In this document: positions 56,314 through 64,000 of the stretch, one piece after another
Position numbering within the stretch: the stretch's first letter is position 1
How the letters are laid out: every line of letters starts with the position of its first letter
DNA from: Legionella feeleii
Lineage (GTDB): Bacteria > Pseudomonadota > Gammaproteobacteria > Legionellales > Legionellaceae
DNA: 64,000 bases
Assembly: GCF_001467625.1 (NCBI RefSeq)
Contig: NZ_LNYB01000085.1
Coordinates: 554,244 to 618,243, forward strand
Reading direction: 5' to 3'
Position numbers and translations under genes: made by a program
Notes under the pieces: generated by a model
Told to the model about the DNA's origin: nothing
Seen by the model: only the letters and a program-made list of their open reading frames with translations
Database searches by the model: none

Positions 56314-57615
56314 ATGGATTATAGCAGCACACAACCTGCCACGCCGAATCATTCTACCCTAAAATCGCTGATGCCTTGGATTGTTTGGGGTTTAAGCTGT
56401 ATTTTCTATTTCTATGAATGCTTATTGCAGGTATCTCCCAGCGTAATGAGTTCAGAACTCATGCGGGATTTTGCAGTGACTAGCCAGACTTTAGGTATCT
56501 TATCGGGTGTGTATTTTTACTCTTACGCCGCGATGCAGCTACCAGGCGGGGTTTTAATGGATTATTTTGGCCCGCAGCGATTACTCACTATCGCAACAAC
56601 CATTTGTGCAATCAGTACGATTGCCTTCGGTTTGACCGATAACTTTTTTATGGCTTGTATCGCACGCTTGATGATAGGTTTTGGTTCCGCTTTTGCTGCA
56701 GTGGGTTCAATGAAACTGGCCGCTAACTGGTTTCCCCCACAACGTTTTGCACTTTTGACTGGAATGATGGTAACAATTGGTATGTTGGGTGCTATTGGTG
56801 GGGAAGCACCGCTCGCTTTATTAATCGATACTTATGGTTGGCGCCAAAGTATGATTATTATGGGTATAGTGGGTCTTTTTCTCGCTTTGCTCATCCTTCT
56901 GATTGCCAAAGATTCACCCCACAATTTGCCTCACCCAACAACGCATCATGACACTGAAGAAGAACCCTTGTGGCCAAGCTTGTTGACAATCGTGAAAAAT
57001 CGCCAATTATGGTTGGTTGCAGCCTATGGTGGTCTGATGTACATGGCCACGCCAGTATTTTGTGGATTGTGGGGCGTCCCCTTTTTAATGTTTAAGCTGA
57101 ATCTGGCAAAAGCAACGGCCGCCAATTATATCTCTTTAGTATTTATTGGTTGGGCTATAGCAAGCCCGCTATGGGGGATTTACTCCAACCGCATTGGGTT
57201 ACGTAAACCACCCATGTACATAGGAAGTATTGGTGCCTTGGCAACCTGTTTGTTTTTTATCTACGCTCCTGTGCAAGCAGGCTGGCCCGTACAATTATCA
57301 CTTTTCCTCTTTGGTGTTTTCTCAGCAGGCTTTTTACCCGCCTTTGCTGTGGCAAAAGAGCTATGTAGCAAACGTTATGTTGCTACAGGCCTCAGTTTCA
57401 TGAACATGATGAATATGGTTGGTATTGCACTAGCTCAACCTATTATCGGCTTTATTCTTGACCAATTGTGGCAAGGTAAAATTGTTGATAAGGTTCGCGT
57501 TTACCCCCTGGAGGCTTATCATATCGCGCTAGCCTTGTTACCGATTGGTATTTTGGTTTCTTTACTCATTTTACCGCGCATTAAGGAAACGCACTGTCAA
57601 AGTGTCCAGGGATAA
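56314..57615 (+). CDS. MFS transporter
   Basis: This 433-residue protein has twelve transmembrane helices in two halves. The loop 2-3 signature is GGVLMDYFGPQRLL, and a second-half counterpart is IYSNRIGLRKPP. The substrate is unknown; Legionella has many MFS carriers for amino acids and other nutrients. It has its own promoter and lies 28 bp before miaB. Confidence 0.9.
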   Translation: MDYSSTQPATPNHSTLKSLMPWIVWGLSCIFYFYECLLQVSPSVMSSELMRDFAVTSQTLGILSGVYFYSYAAMQLPGGVLMDYFGPQRLLTIATTICAISTIAFGLTDNFFMACIARLMIGFGSAFAAVGSMKLAANWFPPQRFALLTGMMVTIGMLGAIGGEAPLALLIDTYGWRQSMIIMGIVGLFLALLILLIAKDSPHNLPHPTTHHDTEEEPLWPSLLTIVKNRQLWLVAAYGGLMYMATPVFCGLWGVPFLMFKLNLAKATAANYISLVFIGWAIASPLWGIYSNRIGLRKPPMYIGSIGALATCLFFIYAPVQAGWPVQLSLFLFGVFSAGFLPAFAVAKELCSKRYVATGLSFMNMMNMVGIALAQPIIGFILDQLWQGKIVDKVRVYPLEAYHIALALLPIGILVSLLILPRIKETHCQSVQG

Positions 57616-57643
57616 GATTTAGATTGTTTTAAAGTAGAGCATT

Positions 57644-58975
57644 ATGGCAAAAAAACTTTTTATTAAAACAAATGGCTGCCAGATGAATGAATACGATTCA
57701 TCTAAAATGGCTGAGGTTTTGCTGCAATCACATGGCTTGGAGAAAACCGAGTCTGTTGAAGAAGCTGATGTTATTCTCTTAAATACTTGTTCCATTCGTG
57801 AAAAGGCACAAGAGAAGGTATTTTCTCAACTAGGCCAATGGCGTGAATTTAAACAGAAAAATCCCCATGTAGTGATTGGTGTTGGCGGTTGTGTTGCCAG
57901 CCAGGAAGGTGCAGATATTATCAAGCGCGCCCCCTATGTGGATTTAGTTTTTGGCCCACAAACGCTTCATCGCCTGCCGACTTTGCTTAATGAGCGTTTA
58001 AGCAGCAAAAAACCGGTGGTCGATATTAGTTTTCCGGAAATTGAAAAATTTGACCATTTACCTGCCCCGCGCGCCGAAGGACCTGTTGCCTTTGTGTCAA
58101 TTATGGAAGGGTGCAGCAAATACTGTAGCTATTGCGTAGTTCCTTATACACGTGGGGAAGAAATTAGCCGTCCTTTTGATGATGTTTTGGCCGAATGCTA
58201 CCATTTGGCAACTCAAGGTGTACGCGAGATTAATCTTTTAGGACAAAATGTTAATGATTATCGCGGCCCCATGAATAACGGTGAAATTGCCGATTTAGCC
58301 TTGTTAATCCATTATCTGGCAGCTATTGATGGCATAGGCCGTATCCGCTTTACAACGTCTCATCCTTTGGCTTTTTCTGATAATTTGATTAATGCCTATG
58401 CGGAAGTTCCGGAACTGGCTAACCATCTCCATTTACCTATACAAAGCGGCTCAGATAAGATTCTTTCAATGATGAAGCGCGGTTATACAGCAATGGAATT
58501 CAAATCAAAGATTCGTAAATTGCGCAAAATAAGACCTGATATTCGTCTATCGACTGACATCATTGTTGGGTTCCCCGGCGAAACAGACAAAGATTTTCAA
58601 GATACGATGGATCTGGTTCATGAAATTGGTTTTGATACTTCATTTAGCTTTATCTTTAGTCCACGCCCAGGAACACCAGCCGCTAATTTAGCTGACGAAA
58701 CACCTATGGAGGTAAAAAAGCAGCGTTTACAAATCCTGCAAAACCGTCTTCTTATTCAAGCATCACGTTATAGCCAAGCGCTGGTAGGAAATACACAACG
58801 CATTCTAGTTACTGGTACTTCCAAAAAAGACTCACAGCAATTGGCAGGCCGAACAGAGTGCAATCGTGTTGTAAATTTTGATGGTCCTCACGAATTGATA
58901 GGGCAGTTTGTCAATGTTCACATTAGTGAGGCATTGCCTAATTCACTTCGTGGCAGACTGGTACAAGGCGAGTAA
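57644..58975 (+). CDS. miaB: tRNA-2-methylthio-N6-dimethylallyladenosine synthase MiaB
   Basis: This radical-SAM methylthiotransferase modifies A37 of tRNAs. The N-terminal UPF0004 domain carries Cys in [23 protein letters not shown] and [10 protein letters not shown]; the radical-SAM cluster is CSKYCSYC; a TRAM domain closes the protein. In most gammaproteobacteria miaB lies just upstream of phoH-ybeY-corC; here those genes are 43 kb away. Confidence 0.97.
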   Translation: MAKKLFIKTNGCQMNEYDSSKMAEVLLQSHGLEKTESVEEADVILLNTCSIREKAQEKVFSQLGQWREFKQKNPHVVIGVGGCVASQEGADIIKRAPYVDLVFGPQTLHRLPTLLNERLSSKKPVVDISFPEIEKFDHLPAPRAEGPVAFVSIMEGCSKYCSYCVVPYTRGEEISRPFDDVLAECYHLATQGVREINLLGQNVNDYRGPMNNGEIADLALLIHYLAAIDGIGRIRFTTSHPLAFSDNLINAYAEVPELANHLHLPIQSGSDKILSMMKRGYTAMEFKSKIRKLRKIRPDIRLSTDIIVGFPGETDKDFQDTMDLVHEIGFDTSFSFIFSPRPGTPAANLADETPMEVKKQRLQILQNRLLIQASRYSQALVGNTQRILVTGTSKKDSQQLAGRTECNRVVNFDGPHELIGQFVNVHISEALPNSLRGRLVQGE

Positions 58976-58988
58976 CACATTAATTATT

Positions 58989-59948
58989 ATGTCTGATTCG
59001 ATTAGTGAACAGCTTACTATCCCGCGCGAATACCATGGGCAACGCCTCGATGTGGTACTCGCGCAGCTTTTTCCCACTTATTCACGCTCCCAACTGAGCA
59101 CCTGGCTTAAAGAAGGGGCTATCACCTTAAATCAACGTCAGTGCAAACCTAAAGACAAAGTATTTGGTGGCGAACAAATTAATCTATCGATTGCTTTTGA
59201 AACCCAGACAGACAGTAACCTCTATCAGCCAGAAGCTATTCCACTAGCTATTATTTATGAAGATGAGCAATTATTGGTAATCAATAAACCGGCCGGATTA
59301 GTCGTCCATCCGGGGGCCGGTAACCGCGAACATACCTTGGTGAATGCTCTCTTGTATCATGCCCCTGCTCTACAGCATTTATCCAGGGCAGGTATAGTTC
59401 ATCGACTGGATAAAGATACAACAGGATTATTAGTTGTCGCTAAAACACTGACAGCGCATACCCATCTCGTCCGGCAAATGCAAGCACGCGAAATCCAACG
59501 TCGTTATATCACCCTCGTACAAGGCCATTTAATTTCGGGGGGTGAAATTGCTACCTTTTACGGTCGCCATCCCAGAAATCGTTTAAAGATGGCGGTCTGT
59601 GCACAAGGTAGAGAAGCGATTACACTTTATTCGATCCGCAAGCATTATCAAGATTTTACTTTACTCGATGTACAGTTAATGACGGGGCGTACCCATCAAA
59701 TCCGCGTTCATATGGCTCATCTTAATCACCCCGTTGCAGGTGATCAACTTTATGGAGGCAGGATGCGTTTCCCCGCACAAGCATCAACAGAGTTAAGACA
59801 ACTTTTATGTCAATTTCAACGGCAAGCCTTACATGCCTCCATGTTGTCATTTTTTCACCCCGAGAGTGAGGAACAATTGACATTTGAAGCCCCTTTACCT
59901 GATGATTTTCAAACGCTTCTTAATTTTTTGGATGACTATTTTGGCTAA
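58989..59948 (+). CDS. rluD: 23S rRNA pseudouridine synthase RluD
   Basis: This enzyme makes pseudouridines 1911, 1915 and 1917 in helix 69 of 23S rRNA. An S4 domain (DVVLAQLFPTYSRSQLSTWL) precedes the catalytic domain with Asp in VHRLDKDTTGLLVVAKT. I chose ATG at 58989 (MSDSISEQ), 13 nt after the miaB stop; a longer frame starts inside miaB. It overlaps pgeF by 17 nt. Confidence 0.96.
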   Translation: MSDSISEQLTIPREYHGQRLDVVLAQLFPTYSRSQLSTWLKEGAITLNQRQCKPKDKVFGGEQINLSIAFETQTDSNLYQPEAIPLAIIYEDEQLLVINKPAGLVVHPGAGNREHTLVNALLYHAPALQHLSRAGIVHRLDKDTTGLLVVAKTLTAHTHLVRQMQAREIQRRYITLVQGHLISGGEIATFYGRHPRNRLKMAVCAQGREAITLYSIRKHYQDFTLLDVQLMTGRTHQIRVHMAHLNHPVAGDQLYGGRMRFPAQASTELRQLLCQFQRQALHASMLSFFHPESEEQLTFEAPLPDDFQTLLNFLDDYFG

Positions 59949-60690
59949 TCTTTATGCTAATTGGCCGGCACCGGCGAATGTATCAGCCCTCACTACAATG
60001 CGGACTCCTGGATTCAGCAAAGCACCCTTTGATGCGAACAACCTGGGTTTTCATGTCGGAGATGACGAACACTCTGTTTCTTCTAATCGACAAGCACTAA
60101 AAGCAAATTTGGAGTTACCTAACGAGCCGGAATGGTTAGAGCAGGTTCATAGCAATCTGTGCGTGTTAGTTGAAGAAGAAAAAAATCGTACTGCAGATGC
60201 AGCCATTACCCGTAGTCCACACCATACACTGGCAATCATGACTGCCGATTGCCTGCCTATTCTCCTCTGTAATCAAGAAGGGACGGAAATTGCAGCTATC
60301 CATGCCGGCTGGCGAGGTTTAGTCAATGGCATCGTTGAAAATACCGTTACTAAAATGCTTAGTGAACCAACACAGTTACTTGCCTGGATTGGGCCTGGCA
60401 TCTGTCAGTCTTGTTATGAGGTCGGCGATGAGGTTTTACAAGCTTACCAAGATCGCTATTCGTTTGCGACAAACTCGTTTCTTCAGAATGAGAAGAAAAA
60501 ATGGCAGGTCAATTTGCCCCATTTGGCGGAGCAGATCCTGTATAATGTCGGTGTATTTGCTGTTTATCAGTCAAAAAAATGCACATTTGAGCAAAAAAAT
60601 GAGTTCTATTCCTATCGCCGCGAGCCACAAACGGGTAGAATGGCTACACTCATTTGGTTTAACGCAACAAATCAGGATAATAGAATATGA
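59932..60690 (+). CDS. pgeF: Peptidoglycan editing factor PgeF (YfiH)
   Basis: This multicopper-oxidase-fold protein removes wrongly placed L-Ser from peptidoglycan precursors; the family also includes purine-acting LACC1. The metal/catalytic residues lie in MTADCLPILL, IHAGWRGL and GPGICQSCYEVG. I chose MTILANLYANW at 59932. The rluD-pgeF order is conserved in gammaproteobacteria. Its stop overlaps the htrA start (ATGA). Confidence 0.93.
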   Translation: MTILANLYANWPAPANVSALTTMRTPGFSKAPFDANNLGFHVGDDEHSVSSNRQALKANLELPNEPEWLEQVHSNLCVLVEEEKNRTADAAITRSPHHTLAIMTADCLPILLCNQEGTEIAAIHAGWRGLVNGIVENTVTKMLSEPTQLLAWIGPGICQSCYEVGDEVLQAYQDRYSFATNSFLQNEKKKWQVNLPHLAEQILYNVGVFAVYQSKKCTFEQKNEFYSYRREPQTGRMATLIWFNATNQDNRI

Positions 60691-62057
60691 GTAATAAAAT
60701 TCGTATGCTAGTAAAAGCCCTGCTTTTATCTATGCTTGCTTTTACCGCATCGGCTGAAGAAGCTAAAACAATGGCTAGCCTTGCCCCCGTATTGAAAAAT
60801 GCAATGCCGGCTATTGTCAACGTTGCTGTACAAGGTGTTATTCAAATTAATCCCGCAGCATCTGACGAGGAAGGTGGAGATGAGCCTCAGGATAGACAGC
60901 TAGTCCCGGAAAAGCCACGCAAATTCCAGAGCATTGGCTCCGGTGTTGTTGTTGACCCTAAGCACGGTGTCATTATTACCAATGATCACGTCATTCGAAA
61001 TGCTACATTAATTACAGTTACCTTACATGACGGCCGACGTTTAAAAGCGAAGTTGATTGGTGGTGACAGTGACACAGATATTGCGGTTTTAAAAGTCGAA
61101 GCCAAAAACCTTAAAAGTTTGCCAATCGGTGATTCAGACAAAGCAGAAGTTGGAGATTTTGTTGTCGCTATCGGTAACCCTTTTGGTTTGAACAGTTTTG
61201 GCAATAGTCAAACAGCGACCTTTGGTATTATCAGTGCCACCAAACGCAGTGATCTGAATATTGAAGGTGTAGAAAACTTTATTCAGACTGATGCAGCAAT
61301 TAACCCTGGAAACTCTGGTGGTGCATTAGTCAATGCTAAAGGAGAGTTAATCGGTATTAATACTGCCATTATTTCTCCTTATGGCGGCAATGTGGGTATC
61401 GGTTTTGCTATTCCTATCAATATGGCAAAAGATGTCGCTCAACAATTAATTCGATATGGTTCAATTCACCGTGGACTGATGGGTATTTTCGTACAACATC
61501 TTACTCCTGAACTGGCTCAGGCAATGGGTTACCCAGAAGACTTCCAAGGTGCCATTGTTTCACAGGTTAATGAGAACTCGCCTGCTGAAAAGGCCGGTTT
61601 AAAGCCTGGTGATATCATTATCAAAATTAATGATACCAATATAACCCAGGCTACTCAGGTAAAAACAACTATTGGACTGCTGCGTGTGGGCAGTGAAGCC
61701 AGAATAACGGTAAAACGCGACGGTAAGGAAATGACTTTAAGCGCCGTTGTCACCGACATTAAAAAGCACGAACAAAAGTTACAAGCCAGTAATCCATTCC
61801 TTTATGGCCTTGCTCTTAAGAATTTTGAACAAGATTCTCCTTTGCACGGGCATGTAACTGGTATACAAGTGGTTGGAGCATCTGAAAACAGTGCGGGATG
61901 GCGAGCAGGCTTAAGACCAGGTGACATCATCATTGCCGCCAATAAACAGCCAACTACCAATGTTAGAGCGTTACAAACTATAGCCCAGCAAAAGAAACAA
62001 CAACTGCTTGTTCAAGTATTACGCGGCCCAGGCGCGCTCTACGTGTTGATTATTTAG
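60687..62057 (+). CDS. htrA: Periplasmic serine protease HtrA/DegP family
   Basis: A Sec signal peptide (cleavage near TASA/EEA, residues 20-24) is followed by a trypsin-like domain with the triad His101 (TNDHVI), Asp131 (DTDIAV) and Ser210 (GNSGGAL), and two PDZ domains (about 255-345 and 365-450). It is a periplasmic chaperone-protease that clears misfolded envelope proteins. The second PDZ is divergent. DegP is a classical Cpx target in E. coli, and cpxRA is in this window, but I see no CpxR box in front of this gene, which is embedded in an operon. Confidence 0.94.
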   Translation: MSNKIRMLVKALLLSMLAFTASAEEAKTMASLAPVLKNAMPAIVNVAVQGVIQINPAASDEEGGDEPQDRQLVPEKPRKFQSIGSGVVVDPKHGVIITNDHVIRNATLITVTLHDGRRLKAKLIGGDSDTDIAVLKVEAKNLKSLPIGDSDKAEVGDFVVAIGNPFGLNSFGNSQTATFGIISATKRSDLNIEGVENFIQTDAAINPGNSGGALVNAKGELIGINTAIISPYGGNVGIGFAIPINMAKDVAQQLIRYGSIHRGLMGIFVQHLTPELAQAMGYPEDFQGAIVSQVNENSPAEKAGLKPGDIIIKINDTNITQATQVKTTIGLLRVGSEARITVKRDGKEMTLSAVVTDIKKHEQKLQASNPFLYGLALKNFEQDSPLHGHVTGIQVVGASENSAGWRAGLRPGDIIIAANKQPTTNVRALQTIAQQKKQQLLVQVLRGPGALYVLII

Positions 62058-62068
62058 CCTTTTCCAAC

Positions 62069-62094
62069 GAAGGTTGGGTGCAAACTCAACCTTC
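62069..62094 (+). terminator. Hairpin after htrA
   Basis: GAAGGTTG (62069-62076) pairs with CAACCTTC (62087-62094) across a 10-nt loop, 12 bp past the htrA stop. No U-run follows, so intrinsic termination is uncertain. Confidence 0.5.
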
Positions 62095-62119
62095 ACTCCC
62101 CTGCAATCAACCTCCCATT

Positions 62120-62512
62120 TTAGTGCATGATAGCTAACAATCCAGTTTGCGCCATAATAGCGACTGTATAGCGACAAATCTCGTCATCAATAATTACTTT
62201 GTTCGATGGCCTGTAATGCTTTCACCAGTAATATAAGTCCCTATTTGCAGAGGTCAGGTATTTACCATTAGCCAAATTAAGATAGCGTTGATAATAAGGA
62301 CTACTTATCTTCCCCTGCTGTCACATTTTTAATCTAGGATACTGCTTGGCCACACCTATGACAAAACTGAGAATACAAAAGGCCGAAACAGACCCCGATC
62401 ATCGACAAGGGCATCATCATAGAAAGGTGTCGTATAGTCTTTAGCTAAAGGAGATACACCCCATCTTAATATTTTTTGTAAATCTTGTGATAAACTCAAA
62501 AGTATGATGGCA
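62120..62512 (-). pseudogene. Decayed gene of unknown family
   Basis: On the minus strand a coding-like frame reads ILLSLSQDLQKILRWGVSPL and KDYTTPFYDDALVDDRGLFR before a stop near 62355. A shift into another frame near 62355 continues as VIGVAKQYPRLKM, YYQRYLNLANGKYLTSANRD and DDEICRYTVAIMAQTGLLAI, interrupted only by TGA codons at 62321-62323 and 62222-62224, and ends at TAA 62120-62122. The residue composition is that of a real protein. I do not recognise the family. The start is lost, and the solute-binding gene now begins just beyond it. Confidence 0.6.
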
Positions 62513-62526
62513 ACAGGATGAGCCTG

Positions 62527-63261
62527 ATGAAAGCAATTCGCTACCTGACTGTGCTGATTGTCTTGCTGAGTATGCCCCTGTATGGGACTCCATTAAAAAT
62601 TGCGGTTTCAATTTATGATCCACCCTTTGTTCTTCAGGAAGCCCAAGGACATTTTCATGGTTTTGATATTGCGATGATGCAATATGTTTGCAAGGAGTTA
62701 AAGCGCCCTTGCCAGTTTGTGCCTATTTTGGACAGACACTTGCTAGAAGCCGTAGAAAATGGGGAGGCTAATGTGGCAGCCAGCTCCATTCTTATTTCGG
62801 TTTCTCGCGCTAATAAGGTCAATTTTTCATCACCCTATCTAGCCAGTAAAGTACGTTTTGTTTCTCTAAGAAAAGTTGGGCAACAATCGAGTGAAATAAC
62901 TACCTTCTCCAGGAAAAGAATTGGTATGGCGGACAAGGCACTCGCAGAACAGATTGAGCAGCTTGGAACATTGAATGCAAAAATCATTTTGTTTAAGCAA
63001 CATGACACGCTGGTCCAGGCACTGTTGCGAAAAAAAATAGACTTCGCATTGATGCCTCATCATATTGCGGAACATTGGCATCTTCACTCAGCGGGATTAA
63101 TCCAATTTGTTGGTGAGCCCTTGTATTTAGGTTTGGGGGTTGCAGTTGCCGTTAATCGGAAGGATGTTAAATTATTGAGTGATATCAATATCGCATTGTT
63201 ACACTATCAGGCCAGCAATGAGTTCAAAAAAGATTTCGAAACTTATTTACTGACCTATTAA
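62527..63261 (+). CDS. Periplasmic solute-binding protein, family 3-like
   Basis: A signal peptide (MKAIRYLTVLIVLLSMPLYG) precedes a bilobed fold: LKIAVSIYDPPFVL, GFDIAMMQYVCKELKR and VNFSSPYLASKVRFV are family 3 amino-acid-binding protein blocks. I chose the ATG at 62527, which has AGGATGAG 6-7 nt upstream; one at 62518 is also possible. No permease or ATPase gene is adjacent. It could serve a distant ABC importer or act as a sensor-like binding protein. Confidence 0.8.
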   Translation: MKAIRYLTVLIVLLSMPLYGTPLKIAVSIYDPPFVLQEAQGHFHGFDIAMMQYVCKELKRPCQFVPILDRHLLEAVENGEANVAASSILISVSRANKVNFSSPYLASKVRFVSLRKVGQQSSEITTFSRKRIGMADKALAEQIEQLGTLNAKIILFKQHDTLVQALLRKKIDFALMPHHIAEHWHLHSAGLIQFVGEPLYLGLGVAVAVNRKDVKLLSDINIALLHYQASNEFKKDFETYLLTY

Positions 63262-63294
63262 GACAACCTGCCGCAATTAAAGTTGATAGCATTA

Positions 63295-63324
63295 GAGCTG
63301 GTTTAATTCTAGAACAACCAGCTC
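63295..63324. terminator. Bidirectional hairpin between convergent genes
   Basis: GAGCTGGTT (63295-63303) and AACCAGCTC (63316-63324) form a perfect 9-bp stem with a 12-nt loop containing TTCTAGAA. It lies between the stops of the solute-binding gene and the coiled-coil gene. U-tracts are weak on both sides. Confidence 0.6.
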
Positions 63325-63333
63325 ATTCTAAAG

Positions 63334-64000
63334 TTATGCTGCGGGAGGAGCATTAGAACGAGAAATCTCCTCCTCTTGTCCTGCCTGCTGTTCTTTTAAC
63401 CGCTCTTTAATAGAGGCTTGGGTATCTTTTAAAGTTAGTTTTTGCGTCTCCAATGTTGAGTTTTTTTCCACCTTAGAACCAACTACTTCCTCATCAACCA
63501 AATCAAAATGGTCCCGAGAATCAAAAAACTCCTCATCCTCTCCAAACTCATTGTCAACAGCCACTGTTGGCGTTTCCTTAATTCGAGTAATTTCTTCTTT
63601 GACAGTCGTTAACAGTGCCCGAGCCTTAATTTCTTCTTTTTGTGCATTTTCTAACGCTGCTTTAGCTTGATCACAAGCGGACTGCGTAAGCTCTCCTATT
63701 TTGACGCCAGACTTTTCAACTGCTTTAACTGCTTGGGACACCTGTTCATAGAGCTCAGCCGCTGCTCTTGTGGCCTCTTCCATCCCTCTGATTTTTAGAG
63801 TCAGCGTCTCATCCAAATCCTCCAAGGCAAAGTCTATGTCATCATCTTCATACTCACCCGACTTTAGTCCATCCATCAAATCTGAAAATTTTTGTTGGAG
63901 ACTCTCTACATATTTTGCAGCTTTTGTTGCCTTTCCTAGATGCTCCTCCATTTTTGCAGTATGTCCAGCGATAGCCTCAATATCCTTTTGAGCTCTTGCT
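63334..64000 (-). CDS. Acidic coiled-coil protein, 5'-truncated, effector candidate
   Basis: The frame is open through base 64000, so the N-terminus is outside the window; the ATG at 63951 is internal. The visible 221 residues are strongly helical and charged (heptad-like ESLQQKFSDLMDGL, AKAALENAQKEEIKARALL), with an acidic centre (FGEDEEFFDSRD). The C-terminal 20 residues contain EQQAGQEEE followed by a small polar tail, an E-block-like feature of many Dot/Icm substrates. No known domain is recognised. Confidence 0.7.
   Translation of the reverse strand, partial: ARAQKDIEAIAGHTAKMEEHLGKATKAAKYVESLQQKFSDLMDGLKSGEYEDDDIDFALEDLDETLTLKIRGMEEATRAAAELYEQVSQAVKAVEKSGVKIGELTQSACDQAKAALENAQKEEIKARALLTTVKEEITRIKETPTVAVDNEFGEDEEFFDSRDHFDLVDEEVVGSKVEKNSTLETQKLTLKDTQASIKERLKEQQAGQEEEISRSNAPPAA

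Noticed and set aside
60400-60690. A CpxR site controlling htrA
   Set aside because: No GTAAA-N4-8-GTAAA pair was found just before htrA, which is embedded in the pgeF operon.
62441-62623. A 60-codon leftward frame at the start of the solute-binding gene
   Set aside because: It mixes antisense of the signal peptide with an out-of-frame reading of the decayed gene.
1-64000. CRISPR arrays, tRNA or rRNA genes, prophage or intact insertion sequences
   Set aside because: I looked in all larger gaps and saw no regularly spaced repeats, tRNA-like cloverleaf sequences, transposase or phage genes. A tRNAscan or Infernal run would be the decisive check.

Overview
The window looks like a chromosomal stretch from a member of the Legionellaceae (Legionella or a close relative). 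The base composition is AT-rich with low-GC codon use. Nearly all core genes are gammaproteobacterial housekeeping genes, but they are interspersed with large coiled-coil, ankyrin-like and CaaX-tailed proteins of the kind that species of this family deliver through the Dot/Icm type IV secretion system. A CpxRA pair, a degenerate-HD RelA and GyrA with Thr83 fit the same picture. The assignment to the family is inference from gene content, not from a database match.

Layout. 1-3505: a 5'-truncated ankyrin-like protein that may carry the end of a cysteine-protease-type domain, then a large secreted protein of unknown function. 3612-7157: rlmD-relA. 7240-12093: the rnm-yciO-trpS-scpA-scpB-rluB cluster. 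12231-17084: an orphan receiver protein, then phoH-ybeY-corC-cpxR-cpxA, packed with overlapping or nearly touching genes. 17318-18127: a membrane protein ending in a CaaX-like box. 18332-20358: the nucleoside-salvage operon cdd-pnp-deoC, followed by a dispersed palindromic repeat. 20554-21938: ubiC-ubiA. 22027-26174: a 1320-residue coiled-coil effector candidate with its own terminator and a PmrA-box-like promoter. 26318-31212: a pseudopilin, a family 4 uracil-DNA glycosylase, pyrF, a sugar aminotransferase, lapB and lapA. 31522-38944: gyrA-serC-aroA-cmk-rpsA. 39281-43930: gltA, glpK and glpD, with nested palindromes and a MITE-like element between genes. 43927-47174: thioredoxin, adk, a lytic transglycosylase lipoprotein, a DEDD exonuclease and rimI. 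47344-55816: the pyruvate dehydrogenase operon aceE-aceF-lpdA, a Cys-rich lipoprotein, ampE and a CPA2 antiporter. 56314-62057: an MFS transporter and miaB-rluD-pgeF-htrA. 62120-64000: a decayed gene, an orphan solute-binding protein and a truncated acidic coiled-coil protein.

The core genes cover stringent response, ribosome maturation (rlmD, rluB, rluD, ybeY, miaB, rimI), chromosome condensation (scpAB, gyrA), pyruvate-to-citrate flux (aceEF, lpdA, gltA), glycerol use (glpK, glpD), ubiquinone entry steps (ubiC, ubiA) and envelope homeostasis (cpxRA, lapAB, htrA, pgeF). I saw no tRNA, rRNA, CRISPR array, intact insertion sequence or prophage. I found no clear multi-gene novel system. The parts most worth a second look are the four effector-like genes, the PmrA-box-like promoter, the MITE-like repeat, the decayed gene and the Cys-rich lipoprotein.
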